A DNA stretch of 64,000 nucleotides from Hysterangium stoloniferum (taxonomy: Eukaryota; Basidiomycota; Agaricomycetes; Hysterangiales; Hysterangiaceae): NCBI GenBank assembly GCA_015178975.1, contig WHVD01000215.1:1-64000 (forward strand), given 5' to 3'. The translations under genes were made by a program, and so were the position numbers. The notes under the pieces were generated by a model, which was given only the letters and a program-made list of their open reading frames with translations, was not told where the DNA came from and searched no databases. This document shows, piece by piece, positions 11,010-23,453 of this stretch; the first letter of the stretch is position 1; every line of letters begins with the position of its first letter.

Positions 11010-12443
11010 TATTTAAAGATTGGTTGTTGGGAGAGATGTTTGAGTAAGTTGGCAGAGTACAAGAGGGATAAGCGTGACAACTCAAGGTCACTCGTCTTCT
11101 TCTCAATGCCAAACATATCACTCATCCCCAGAAGCCTGCCATTCCTTTCAATACTAGTCGCACTCAACGAAAAGTCATATGTTCGTCAAAAATGTCTATG
11201 TCAGCACCGCCATCCATTCCTCTGACTGGGCGGAACCCCTGAAGTCTTGCGGTCATCGCAATTGTCCAACTGAAGGCTGCACACGTTATTTGACATCTTT
11301 CCACAGAACATCACAAGCTGGCTTCCTTCTAATGGCGCTTGGAAGAACAGCACGTCCCCTTTGACAGCACGAGTAGCTTATCTCTGCAGACATGATTGCA
11401 TCCCAATGGACACATGCTGTCGGCAGTAGCAACTCGACAAGGTGACATCGCTTGCAAGTTGGTGCGACGAAGTTCGACCCGGGCAATCATCGTACTTATT
11501 CGGTCTTGGCCTTACTCAACGTATCGATAGAACCCCAAGCGTACATATGGAATATTATTGACGCCGTTTCCCTGTTGCCATGCTGGAATATTTTTGCCCC
11601 TTTCTCATACATCCTCGTGATGTATTTTGTGCCAAGTCCTGCCCACTGATGGTCCTTGTACGCGTGGTCTTGTATGGTCGTCATTCGCCAGAGTCTTAGT
11701 GAGGAAACGACCGATACGTTAGTCGGATTGGCCTGATCTCTCAAACTTCTACAAACCTCCCTCTCTTCCACAGCAAAACATGATTACCACACCGTCACGA
11801 CTGCCTCTCTTCCACCTTCAGCTTGAGTTAGTGACATCAAGCCATCTCGCCGGTTGCTGCAACTCCATATGGTATAGATTGTATTTGAAAGAAGATATAC
11901 TACAAATGTCCGTCAGTATTATTATTACGCTGTGTCCAACCAACACTTCGCATCTTCGTTTGTCTTAGATGATAGTATGCACGCGTCCATAAAGTAATTC
12001 ACTGTTTACATAGTCCTTATGTTTGTAATTCCCCTTCCGTTGTACAGAGACATTCAGGCTTGCTATAAATACTCCCTCCGCTTCAACGATGTTGTCTGGG
12101 GTTTTTATGATCGGCTCAAGTCTCCGTAAATTATCCGCAGAGATTGTCTTGCTACATTTACATAAGCCTATTAGAATACATACTAATTTTAGTTACAGAT
12201 GACACTTGTCAGCACTGGACACAACCACGACTCCGCTTCGTCTCTAAAGGATCACAACACCAGATTGCCCGCGATATCATCGCACAATACATAATTACCC
12301 ATAACTTCCAACTCACGCAGATGCAAGGGACGGATGAACGGCCCTCGTGGCACCTTCGGTTTCTGTTTTCTGTTTTCGGGGACCGATTACTAGGATGGCG
12401 CGCGGTTGACGCGAGCGATCCGGTGCGTTTTTTTGTTGGTTAC
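11010..12443. other. Intergenic region, no gene recognised
   Basis: About 1.4 kb lies between the 5' end of the NLR-like gene and the 3' end of EMG1. Only short frames are present. A minus-strand frame at 11496-11771 reads smoothly but matches nothing I recognise. CpG content is normal here, in contrast to 5130-9945. Confidence 0.45.
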
Positions 12444-13869
12444 TTATAGGACGTCCCATATATCTTCTAGGGCACAACAGAACTAAATAACAAGGGCGTG
12501 TGAGTAAACTGAAGAGAAGAAACAACGTGGTGGAGATACCTTGCCACATGCAACCTATCGAGGACGAGCAAGACAACGAGGCTCAATGAATGTCATACTG
12601 ACAGCATCAAACCACATACCGAAGCACTCAAAGAATATTCGCTAATAGAGATTTTTTCATCCACGATTCCATCAGCGAAGTCATCGCGGCTGGTAGATGA
12701 TGTCAGATCAGTCGGCCCAGATAAGGTTAAACCCTGACTCGACTCACCCTCGAGCCATTGCCCCAACGAACACAGCGATTGAATGGGTTTGGGGGAGAGT
12801 AGGGAGGTATGATGAGAGGCGCACGGTGGACGCGTCACCAGAGAGCGCTGATGACATGTTAATTCTAGAAGGCGAAGAGAAGCGGAAATGGGATCATACT
12901 GAGTTTGAAAGTGTTTGGCGGGAAGTGATCTGTTACAGGATTCTGGGCAGATACTTAGTCGGGACATCCATCAGCGGAAAAGGACAATACTTACTTTGAT
13001 AACTTTGAGGAGTTTCTCCGAACCGTTGACGCCGCGGATGCTAAGCTTATGAAGGAGTTGAACCATGAGACCACCGAATCGTTTGAACGTCCTTGGAATG
13101 CGAACATGAGGGTTGACCTCGATCAGCACGCCACGTGCAGTGTGAATATACACCTGCAGCAATCCTGCTTTGTTGAGAGGGGAATCGAGCAAAGTAAGTA
13201 GACACTGTGCCAGCCATCAGTCTCATACGACATCATACAAACAACATCACAAACCTGGTGCGTAATGTCTGGTCGAGCATCAGCAATGTCGCGACCTGTT
13301 TTAGCAAGAATGCCCTGGTGATCATCGCAATTAAGCAGAGCGTATTTGGCCTCGCCAGCAGACTTGGACCCTGGACGACCGGACGAACCGCCGATGCGGT
13401 ATGCTTCTAAACATGCGTTTTCAAGAACGACGATCAGACGACGGGTGTTGGCTTTTTGAGTTGGAGTACGCGGGATTGAAGCTTGCACTGGAAGAAGAGT
13501 CGGATTGGCGGGGCGGGGGTTGGGGTGACCTGTGCTTGTAGTCACTTTTTTCGGCAGAGGGCGAGTTGGACGCTCCATTTTTACATTGTCCGAGACCTCA
13601 ATACCGTGCCATTCGTCCCCATCGACGGAATTTTCGTTCGAGATGTCAGCCTCGAGCTCCTGCCTGTTTTCATCAACCTCAACATCGACATCCTCAACCC
13701 CAATGTCAGTTTTCATGGTTCGTGCGACAGTGTCCCGCTCCATGCTATGTGGGCGACGTTTTCTTGCCCTTGGAATATTTTCGTCTGTAACAGGGTCTCC
13801 AGCAAAAGACGAAGAGTGTCGACGTCTGCGAGAGTGCTTGATTGGGGGTTGAACTGACGAAAGAGCCAT
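12444..13869 (-). CDS. EMG1: Nep1/Emg1 18S rRNA pseudouridine N1-methyltransferase
   Basis: EMG1 is a SPOUT-class methyltransferase that modifies a pseudouridine in 18S rRNA and helps assemble the small ribosomal subunit in the nucleolus. I read about seven exons giving about 370 residues. A disordered, basic-acidic N-terminal tail of about 140 residues precedes the conserved domain ([89 protein letters not shown]). It ends [15 protein letters not shown] with stop TAA at 12444-12446. Introns are short with GT-AG ends, for example 13205-13254. The start at 13869 is the first ATG of the open frame. It is divergent from SCO1 and looks intact. Confidence 0.95.
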
Positions 13870-14070
13870 TTAAGAATGAGGTGGTGGTGGTGGTATGGGA
13901 AGAAGAGGTATAAGTGTAAAGGATATGGGGGTGCTTACACTGAACGAGCGTCGTCTGATTGCCCTGTCTGTTTTTTATGTAAATTTGTGGATACAGCCTG
14001 AGCCAAGCGCTCATAAATCAATTATATGGGCACTTATGGGGCCCGTCTATTACTTTACTCATCGAACTTC
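13870..14070. promoter_or_regulatory. Divergent intergenic region EMG1/SCO1
   Basis: About 200 bp separates the starts of EMG1(-) and SCO1(+) and must hold both promoters. A CCA-rich (TGG on the other strand) run lies next to the EMG1 start. No clear TATA box is seen. The call rests on gene geometry only. Confidence 0.45.
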
Positions 14071-15238
14071 ATGTTCAAGTCTAACTTGAACCCCCAATTA
14101 ATCTCTAGACTATGGCGATCCCAGGGACATTGTAGAAGATCGATCCGTTTCACATCCCAAACACACCCTACTACTCAAAATCGTAGGCATTATGCGTCCC
14201 AGTTCACGGGGCAAGGCGCTAGGGATAGAGAGGCCGTTGGCGTGTGTCTCTCATGTAAATTGGTTGCTAATGGCTTCCACATGCTTTATTGTCTGTTTTA
14301 TTGTAGGTATTTACACCTAAAGCAGCTGCGCTGCTAGTTGCGGTCGGAGTTGGTCTATTGTTCTACTTCGACCGGGAAAAGAAAAAATTGCAGGAGGAAA
14401 AAGGTACAATAACCCCTTTCCACGACACTTTATTCATAACTTCATCCGTTTCATAGAGAAAGCAAGAGCAAGTGTTACATATGGAAGACCCGACGTCGGC
14501 GGTCCGTTCCAGCTCACCGATCAGCACGACAAACCGTTCACTGACAAGGATTTACTCGGGTCGTATTCGCTTGTATACTTCGGGTTCACAAATTGCCCCG
14601 ACATATGTCCAGACGAATTAGATAAAATGGGGCAAGTCGTGGATGCCGTTGGTAAGGAGTAACTTTAAGTTTACCGGATTGAATTAGATAACTCATAACC
14701 TCCTGACGACTCAGAAAAGGCACTGCCTGAATCGGTTCCACTCCGGTTCGTGCAACCTGTGTTCGTTTCTGTTGATCCGGCGCGTGATTCAGTTGAGCAG
14801 ATACGTCGGTATGCTCTTGGTATGTTAATTTCACATTTGTATTGCCGTGCCTAGATTGACAGGAATTTTCATAGATTTCCACCCTCGTCTTGTCGCTCTA
14901 ACCGGTGCATACGATGCCGTTAAATCAACGTGCAAAGCGTACCGTGTATACTTCTCAAGTCCTCCGCCTAAAGAGGGTGACACGTCACGTTCGTGTGGTT
15001 TCAGTAATTTTTTAAAAAAAAACTATTCTAACATGACATCGTATATGCAGTCGGTGAAGACTATCTTGTGGACCATAGTATCTATTTCTACCTTATGGAT
15101 CCTGACGGAAAATTTGTTCAAGCATACGGAAAAATAGACACAGCGGCGGACGTTACACAACGAGTTTTGGACGAGATTGCAAAATGGGAAAAAGGAGAGC
15201 GGGCTGAGAATCGATATGCACTTCAGGTGCGGAGTTGA
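14071..15238 (+). CDS. SCO1: Sco1-type copper chaperone for cytochrome c oxidase assembly
   Basis: Sco proteins deliver copper to the CuA site of cytochrome oxidase subunit 2 at the mitochondrial inner membrane. The product has an Arg/Ser-rich mitochondrial presequence and one membrane segment (AAALLVAVGVGLLFYF). The thioredoxin-like domain carries the copper-binding CPDIC motif (FTNCPDICPDEL) and the distal His in LVDHSIYFYLMDPDG. I read six exons with GT-AG introns; the frame stays open from the start to TGA at 15236-15238. I prefer ATG 14071 because the presequence starts well there (MFKSNLNPQLISRLWR), but 14026 is in frame and possible. The gene appears whole. Confidence 0.94.
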
Positions 15239-15435
15239 AAGGCTCAGGTGCTCGGAAATTCTTTTCTTTTCGTGTGTGCCATGTATCATTTGCCAATCAC
15301 CAATCACCACTCTCATTTGTTATTCATTACCCTTCTATAGCTGTATTGATTATCTTTATATGGCTGTATAAAATTACTATATGTGATTTTGTGAACTACG
15401 TGCATAGTCATGAAAGGCTCTTCAATTAATATGTT

Positions 15436-16188
15436 TTGTCTCAGAGAGGTTAGGCAAGTTTCCCATCAATTCACATGTTAAAACCCCTATGAATTCCAGT
15501 TGCTTATATTATATAATATATATTGGAGCTGTAAAAATAGCGAAGTTATTCCATGTAGTCACCATACAAAAACGCCGATGGGCCAGATATAATTTCCAGC
15601 ACTACATGGCTCCCAGCGTGTGCATTCCACGTTTTTGAGTCGCACAATTACAGCACTGGGGCCCAATTTTTTAATCTCTCGGAATATGTTAAAATTCATG
15701 GAATATATAAAATACGTTTGAGAATATTCAAAAGTTTCGGAAATATGTGAAAAAAATATTATATATTCTATCAATATTCTAATTAATTCTCCAAGTACTT
15801 TCCAAACTTGAATTTGTTAGAATATATAATATTTCCTGCACATTTTCAAAACTTTGAGTATTCTCAGACATATTTTATATATTCTGTGAATTTTAGAACA
15901 TATTCTGAGACAAAGATTGGGCCTGTGAATGTGTGGCTCAAAAACATGGAATCCACACGCGGAAGCTGGGAGCCATGTCATGCTGGAAATTATCAGGCCC
16001 ATCGGCGTTTCTGTATGGTGACCACATGGAATGGCTTTTTTATTTTTACAGCACCAATATATACATTATATATAATCTCAACAACAGGACCTACCTGGAA
16101 TCCATATGGCTTTGCATTGGGCATGTAGTTTTTTGGAAAAGGTTTTAACATGAATTGATGGGAAACTTGCCTAACCTCTCTGAGACAA
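15436..16188. mobile_element. Fold-back (large inverted-repeat) element, non-coding
   Basis: A segment of about 753 bp has outer ends that are near-perfect inverted copies of about 45-50 bp (TTGTCTCAGAGAGGTTAGGC... on both sides). Complementarity continues inward with gaps to an AT-rich centre near 15,790-15,830. Matching inner blocks include CCGATGGGCC and CATGGCTCCCAGC and their complements. It has no coding capacity. This is the structure of a MITE or fold-back DNA transposon derivative. It sits between the convergent 3' ends of SCO1 and ISA2. I could not fix a target-site duplication. Confidence 0.8.
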
Positions 16189-16643
16189 GTCTAATCAGCT
16201 TTATGCTACTACGCTCGGTCCTCTATAGGTCTGGTCATATTTTCGCCGAAAAGTTGACAGTTACAACACTCTTCGTATACATATTATATCTGTCACAGTG
16301 AAGCGACTACTTTCTTCATGCTTCATATGTAAATTCGAGGGGGTTGTTGTATGTGAAAAGCAACACCCTTACAGATTTGCCAACTGAGAATTAATCCATG
16401 TTCCCGGATACCATTCTTGTACAGACCTGGTAAGGGGTAAAATTCCAACTTTCTCTCTACGCTCAGTGCCATATTAGCATGGTAACAGAGGGAACATTTT
16501 GATGCACAGTCAAGTGATTTATTAAGCGTGAACATGATGATGGCAGCAAGACGCTGTCACGAAGAAAATCGCACAAAAAAAAATGAGCAAATAACATACA
16601 AAACATTTCCGTCTAGTATAAAATCCCTGATATGAATACATCC
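16189..16643. other. Intergenic stretch downstream of ISA2
   Basis: About 450 bp lies between the fold-back element and the ISA2 stop. I see no gene or repeat. It probably holds the 3' untranslated end of ISA2. Confidence 0.4.
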
Positions 16644-17453
16644 TCAAAAGTTTGCTTCCCAGCTAATGCCACATCCACAACCACTTCCTTTCGCCTGAGG
16701 ATTATCCACAATTCGGAAACTGCTCCCAATGAGCTCGGTTGCGTAGTCCACTGTTGAGCCTTTCAAGAGTCCCAACGAGACTGCATCAACGACGACGGAT
16801 GCATTCCGATATTTGGGATGGATGAATTTGCTAAGGCGAGCAAGGTTGTTGTTAAACAGACATGAGGCAATTTATAGAGATAGTGGCTCACTAATCATCC
16901 GATGCACAGTCTGCTGTAAGCTCCATCTTATATTGATACCCGTGGCATCCCCCCGATTCTACAGCAATCCGCAGCGCAAGGTTCGGGTCGTTCTCAGTCG
17001 CTGAAACTGACCTGAGTTTCTATGAACTATTACTCAGTCCACTGCTCAAGAACAATGAAGGTAACAGTACCAGCATACCTCCGCGGCTCGCTCCGTCAAC
17101 TCTAAGCGCGCCTCGTCTGGACTTGGTAGCTCCAAGTTCTCCCCTGTATTCGAGGGATCAGGGGATAGTACAAGTACAGCAGGTAAGCGAGTCGTTCCGG
17201 GGCCATCTTTTTGAGTCTCCGTTGCAAGATGCCTACTATGTGATACAATCCAGTGAAATTTGCTGCGTGTACGAGTATGCCGCGAATCTAATGCACTAAA
17301 CTGACGGGAGGACAAAATATGTGCAGTGGTGCTATAATTGAGCGCTGATTGTGAAGGATGCCGGGTACATATTTGATTCTTAGTAGCAAGCTGAGTTGTC
17401 TTGAAATGGCACGAAGACTGGGTTATATAGGATCTTAGACGTGCAAGGGACAT
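16644..17453 (-). CDS. ISA2: Mitochondrial A-type Fe-S assembly protein (Isa2-like)
   Basis: A-type carriers help make 4Fe-4S clusters in mitochondria. The three family cysteines are present: the first in RIAVESGGCHGYQYKMEL, and the CGC pair in GSGCGCGISWE near the C-terminus. The segment STVDYATELIGSSF matches the family core. The long N-terminal part (about 130 residues, rich in Arg, Ser and Thr, few acids early on) fits a mitochondrial targeting sequence, though it is longer than usual. At least two short introns are needed, near 16,850-16,900 and 17,000-17,060. I prefer Isa2 over Isa1 because of the ELIGSSFRIVDNPQA context. It is divergent from CCT2 across 80 bp. Confidence 0.88.
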
Positions 17454-17533
17454 GATGGCTGACTTAGATGGCCACCTGCTTACGTCAGACAGTCACGGAC
17501 ATTTTTACTCCCTCAAACTAAGCATCCTACAAA
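17454..17533. promoter_or_regulatory. Divergent spacer ISA2/CCT2
   Basis: Only 80 bp lies between the ISA2 and CCT2 start codons, so the two genes must share promoter DNA and untranslated leaders. No specific factor site is recognised. Confidence 0.45.
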
Positions 17534-19468
17534 ATGTCCATGAATATTTTTGGACAAGAGGCTCGTATTTCCGAGTTCTACACATTGCTTAAGCTGACTA
17601 GATTGTTCTAACAGGCTACTGAAGAAAAGGCAGAAAACGCGCGGCTTTCGTCGTTCGTCGGTGCACTCGCTTTGGGTGACCTTGTCAAGTCTACTCTCGG
17701 CCCCAAAGGCATGAACAAAATTCTCCAATCAGCGTCATCAGGAGATATAAACGTCACCAACGATGGCGCTACAATTCTTAAATCAATTCAGCTAGACAAC
17801 GCCGCTGCCAAGATTCTAGTGAACATCTCGAAGGTCCAGGACGATGAGGTCGGCGACGGGACAACCAGTGTTTGTGTGCTTGCATCAGAGTTACTGCGTG
17901 AAGGGGAGAAGTTGGTTGCTGCCAAAATTCATCCTCAGACAATCGTAGAGGGGTACCGAATTGCAAGTGCTGCTGCTTTAAAGGCTTTGGAGAAGTCTGC
18001 TATTGATCACAGGTGAGTATCGTCTTTTTACAGTCCATTAAGAGACCTGAATAAGATAAATTTAGCACCGATCCTGTCAAATTCCGCGAAGACTTGTTCA
18101 ACATCGCGCGGACAACTTTATCCTCCAAAGTCCTCTCACAAGACAAAGACTACTTTGCCAACCTCGCTGTGGACGCCGTATTACGATTACAGGGTTCAAC
18201 AGACCTCGATCACATTCAGATCATTAAAAAGGTTGGCGGAAAGTTGTCGGATTCGTATTTAGATGAAGGTATGGTTTTATGTTATAAGAGGATGCATTGG
18301 CGCTAATTCTTCTCCCTCAGGCTTCATTTTGGACAAGTCCATTGCTGTAAACTCTCCAAAGCGCATAGAGAATGCCAAAATTTTGATTGCTAATACATGT
18401 GAGTAAGCTCTGCGCGAGGTAGCTAGTGTGTTGACTTGCGCGACAGCGATGGACACGGATAAAATTAAAATATTTGGCGCGCGTGTTAAGGTGGATGGAA
18501 CAGGAAAACTTGCCGAATTGGAGCGAGCGGAACGAGTATGTAACCTCACTCGCACTTATACACAGTATCCGACCTTTAACAGGAAAAAATGAAAGCAAAA
18601 GTCGCTGCGATCTCAGCACACGGCATCAACTGCTTCGTCAACCGACAGCTTATTTATAACTACCCCGAAAATCTGCTTGCAGAACAAGGCATCATGTCAA
18701 TCGAGCATGCCGACTTTGAAGGTGTTGAGCGTTTGTCGTTAGTCACAGGTGGCGAAATCGCCAGTACATTCGACCGCCCGGATCTTGTCAAGCTCGGTCA
18801 CTGCGACTTAATTGAGGAGATAATGATCGGCGAAGACAAGCTGATCAAATTCTCCGGCGTAGCAGCAGGTCAAGCGTGCACGGTCGTCCTTCGTGGGTCC
18901 ACAAACCAAATGGTCGACGAGGCCGAACGTTCTCTGCATGATGCACTCTCTGTCCTCTCCCAAACCGTCAAGGAAACGCGTGTTGTCCTCGGAGGCGGCT
19001 GCTCAGAAATGTTGATGAGTTGTGCCGTGGACGAGGCTGCTCGGACGGTCCTGGGCAAAAAGGCGATTGCCGTAGAGGCATTCGGCCATGCACTGAGACA
19101 GATTCCGACTATCCTCGCGGATAATGCTGGATATGACTCGTCGGAACTCGTCTCGCGGCTACGTGCTGCGCACTACGAGGGCCGGACAGACGCCGGTCTA
19201 GGTGTGTGCACATCTCTACTAAACCTGGTGCGTTATATTAATGTCATTTGTGATAGATATGTATGAGGGTGGAATTGGATCGATGAAGAAGCTCGGTGTG
19301 ACAGAGAGTTATAAACTCAAAAGCCAGGTTGTTATCAGCGCAAGTGAAGCCGCCGAGATGATCTTAAGGTATGTTCCATGCATCCATATCACTTGGCTAA
19401 ATGCTGAACCTTCACTCAGGGTTGACACCATATTGAGAGCGACACCGAGAAAGCGAGAGGGGATGTAG
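17534..19468 (+). CDS. CCT2: TCP-1/CCT chaperonin subunit beta
   Basis: This is the beta subunit of the cytosolic TRiC/CCT chaperonin that folds actin, tubulin and WD-repeat proteins. The ATPase signatures are clear: [41 protein letters not shown] and [10 protein letters not shown]. The apical domain and the C-terminal [14 protein letters not shown] also fit. I read about seven exons with no stop in frame and normal family length (about 525 residues). The first exon is only 27 nt (MSMNIFGQE). The family alignment then requires an intron at 17561-17614 that begins GC rather than GT, since a GT donor downstream would bring a stop at once. All other introns look standard. Confidence 0.95.
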
Positions 19469-19732
19469 ATGCCTAGCTTTAATAGTAATACACACTTCCA
19501 TAATCCAGAGCCTAGCGAAAGCGGGAGACTTATGATAATAATATCTACATTGATAAACAACACTCCATCAGGTGTAGAGAGTTGCTACCTCTTACAGAAT
19601 TAGACGCGCTCCCACGTAACGCTTGATCTCTTCAAAGTATTCTGTCCCCTGGCGAGGGCCCAACTTCCCCTCTCTCACTCTATTTTCCTTCTGTGTCTCT
19701 AGAATTACGGCGTAAGCATTGGCCACGACGAA
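19469..19732. other. Intergenic region CCT2 to PMT2
   Basis: This 264-bp spacer lies between two genes on the same strand. It should hold the CCT2 3' end and the PMT2 promoter. A pyrimidine-rich stretch (about 19,655-19,700) lies just before the PMT2 start, as is common in fungal promoters. No further signal is seen. Confidence 0.4.
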
Positions 19733-22700
19733 ATGTCTGGGAAATTTCGCGGTCGTAGAGCCCCATCACCGTTGCCAGCGGCGGGCTATCAGCCCCAACC
19801 TTCAACACAGCGCTTTCCACCGCGCCCGCACGATATTCTCGATGCAGATGAACGTCGAGACGCTGCAAGATTAGATCCTAAGCATGTCCCATCCAGACGA
19901 ACGGCACGTCCGCCAAGTGGTGGTCTGCGTATAACCGCAGGAGAATGGAAACTTCTTATTGGTATCTGTGTTATCGCCGTTCTTGTGAGGCTGTTTCGAT
20001 TATCGAGGCCAAATAGTGTAGTGTGAGTAGCCCCGGAATCGTTATGCCGTTCAGGTGCTGATAGGTTTAATCATGACCAGTTTTGATGAGGTGCACTTCG
20101 GAAAGTTCGCAGCCAAGTATATCAAAACACAGTATTACGTCGACGTACATCCTCCATTGGCCAAGCTACTTATAACTCTCGCTGCTTTTGTGGGCGGATA
20201 TGATGGCCAGTTTGACTTTAAGGATATCGGAAAGTGTGTCTATGCGTCGAATCTCACACCAACGTAACATTAATGAGGCTTAATTTCACAGACCCTTTGA
20301 GAATGTCCCCTACGTAATGATGCGTCTACTCCCTGCCACTCTCGGTGTGGCTCTCGTTCCCGTCGCATACTTAACTCTCCGCGCTCTCGACTGCCGCGCT
20401 ACAACCGCCCTCCTCGGCTCTCTCTTCGTCACCTTCGAAAACGGCCTCATCACCCAATCACGGCACATTCTCCTCGATTCCCCCCTCCTATTCTTCACGG
20501 CGCTCTCCGCCTTTTTCTGGGTTGCCTTCTCAAATGAAAACGATAAAGGCGAACCCTTCAGCGAAATCTGGTGGGTCTGGCTTACTCTAACAGGCCTCGC
20601 ATTGGGTGCCGTCGTGAGCTGCAAATGGGTTGGGCTGTTTACTATTGCGACGATCGGGTTTTCAACGATTAAACAATTGTGGGATTTACTCGGGGACGTT
20701 AGGGTGCCCCCCAAGCTATTTGTGCGCCATTTCGTGGCGCGGGCTATCTGCCTTATTGCCGTTCCGATTCTCTTTTATATGTCGATGTTCCAGATTCATT
20801 TCATGATATTGCAAAGTTCTGGAGAGGGAGATGGTTTCATGAGTTCTGAGTTTCAGCATACTTTGAGTGGACGAAAGATGGCGGATACGCTTGCTGGTGG
20901 GTAATTGAGTGTTGTTCTTTTTTTTTTTTTTTTTGAACGCACCGATTCTTCATTCAGATGTTGGCATTGGCTCTCAGGTCACTATACGGCATTGGAATAC
21001 TCAAGGCGGATATCTCCACTCCCATGCCCACAATTACCCTACAGGAAGTAAACGTAAGTCCAACATCCAACTTCATGAACGTTCAGAACACTGACACATC
21101 TTCGCAGAACAACAAATAACGTTATATCCCCACCGCGATAGCAACAACGACTGGATTATTGTAAATGCCACCGACGGCGGCAACGGTGACGCATCCTTTG
21201 ACTTCACAAGTAGTCCCTTCGTCCCAGTTACCCCAGGAACGCGCGTCAGATTCCACCACATAATCACCGAAAAGCGGCTCCACTCCCACGAAATGCGTCC
21301 CCCCATCTCCGAAGTCGACTTCCAGAACGAAGTGTCTGGGTATGGATTCCCTGGGTTTGTCGGTGACGCTAATGATGATTGGCTCGTTGAGATTGACGAG
21401 GGCGATACGCGGGATCGGGAGAGTAGTCGGAGATTGCGCACCTTGCGGACAAAGTTTAGGTTGAGACATGCGCTCACGGGGTGTTATCTCTTCTCTCATA
21501 AGGTTAAGCTCCCCGAGTGGGGTTTTGAGCAGCAGGAGGTTACGTGCAATAAGAACGCTGTCCGGGCTAACTCGTTATGGTACATTGAGACTAATTTGCA
21601 CCCAGCTTGTGCGTTGTTCCGTTTTGCTAAATTTCTAGCCAAGTTTGCATAGCTGATCTCATCTCCAGTATCAGAAAAAACAGCGGAGAAAGTTAACTAT
21701 CGCAAGCCTGGATTCCTTTCCAAATTTTTTGAGCTGCAGTACGTTATGTGGACAACAAACGCTGGTCTGACAGACCGCCACTCGTATGATTCGCGCCCTA
21801 GCTCTTGGCCACGCCTAACTCGAGGAATTGTAAGTTTCGCCCTTGTATGTGTATTGGTTTCATACATCATCTGACCCGCCTTAGAATTTCTGGGTTAAAG
21901 ACAACCGCCAGATTTATCTCATCGGAAACCCAGTTGTATGGTGGCTAAGCACTTTCGCTGTTCTGGCTTACGCTGCCGTGCGCGGTCTTCTGATCCTCCG
22001 TGCTAAACGTGGTTACCAAGATTTCAACCATTGTACGTTTTCCTGTTCACATATCTCATTGGAAATACTTTATTTCTCACATGTATACCCCCAGCCGTTG
22101 TTGTCAAATACGATCAACTCTGTGGTTTCCTCGCACTCGGCTGGGGTCTACACTACTTCCCCTTCTTCCTAATGCAGCGTCAGCTCTTCCTACACCACTA
22201 TTTCCCAGCCTTATACTTCTCAATTCTCTTATTCTGCGGTGTGTTTGACCTCGCCACCTCGACTCTCCGCCCTCGCATACGTTTCCAGATCGCTATCGTA
22301 CTTATCCTTATCTCCATCTATACTTTCTTTCACTTCAGTCCGTTGGCTTATGGCAATCCATGGACGAAAACAAAATGCCAGAGCGCGCAGTGGGTCAAAA
22401 CGTGGGATTTTTCTTGGTGAGTCGCTGTCTGTTGACAATTCTTCGATTATCCTTATGTGGGCTTGTCTATTCCAGCAATGATTTCCTCGACGATGTCAGT
22501 ATTTTATTTCGGAATTTTCAATTGCTTTTGATTCAATAGTTTATTTCCAGTACTCACAGTATGAGGGCCGCGTCGCCGCGACACCGATAAAGAGCGCCAG
22601 CGTCCAAACAACGGTAGATTTCGTCCGCGGAGCTCCCGTCGTGGTGAACGAACCAGTTGACGAAAAACCTCCCGAACATGCCACTTCGATCGTTGACAAA

Positions 22701-23159
22701 GTAGAACCAGGCCGCGACATCTTTGCCGGCGAAGAACCTAATGTAGAATCCAAATTCTCCGTGGAAGCCATCCGCCCCGAAGAAGAGGTAAAACAAATCA
22801 GCTCAGTGTTCCGAACCGATATTGCGCAGGCCAACCATGGAAAAGAACAAAATGTATTATTACCCAATAAGAATGATGCCTCCGTCTCGACGGAAAAGCA
22901 GGCCGAAACTTCGATTTCCACCTCCCTTTCTACTTCTACGCCGCCGTCTTCCTCCACCTCTCCACAAATAGCTGTTGAAGACGTATCCTCTTCTTCCCTT
23001 CAAACTACCACCAGTATAACATCAGGCTCACCATCAGAAGTAGAGCAAGAACTGGACGAGTACACAACATCCGTAGCTGCCAAACCAGCAGGCCCATTAG
23101 ATCACTTAGATGCGGAGGCAGAGCGTGTCCGACAGGAGCTATTTCCCGCTGCAGATTAA
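19733..23159 (+). CDS. PMT2: Protein O-mannosyltransferase, PMT2 family
   Basis: PMTs use dolichyl-phosphate mannose to mannosylate Ser/Thr of secreted proteins in the ER membrane. Key parts in order: a Pro/Arg-rich cytosolic N-terminus; the first membrane segment; FDEVHFGKFAAKYI with the catalytic Asp-Glu; VDVHPPLAKLL; several hydrophobic helices; three MIR-type repeats (GGYLHSHAHNYPTGS, RLHSHEMRPPISE, GCYLFSH); then further membrane helices. The GYGFPGFVGDANDDW context points to PMT2 rather than PMT1 or PMT4. I read about nine exons. An acidic Ser/Thr-rich tail of about 180 residues follows the last helix; it is longer than in yeast and probably cytosolic. The gene looks intact. Confidence 0.93.
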
Positions 23160-23453
23160 TGACAATGGCAATGGAGGGCACTAAGATATTCAGTTACGTA
23201 GCATAACGACTAAAAATACAGGGAATCCCTGACTGTATTAGATATTATGGACGTATTGGCCCGTAATTATTAGTGGTTGTAATTTATTATACCTGACTTT
23301 TCGGGGCAGGTTTAGATGATATTCGCGAATTAGATACGTGATTTCGCGCTGTGACTCTCTACATCACATTTAGGTAGAAGAACGGGTGTATGTTTATGTT
23401 GAGTTCTTCCCAATTAAATATCACAAGTACAGCCTACTTCGGCTCACCGACTT
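23160..23453. other. Convergent spacer PMT2 / FAD monooxygenase
   Basis: This is the 3' to 3' spacer between two converging genes. It is AT-rich, and I see no feature beyond likely polyadenylation DNA. Confidence 0.4.

Noticed and set aside
12144-12449. Plus-strand frame of 101 residues at the EMG1 3' end
   Set aside because: It overlaps the last EMG1 exons on the other strand and has no recognisable content.
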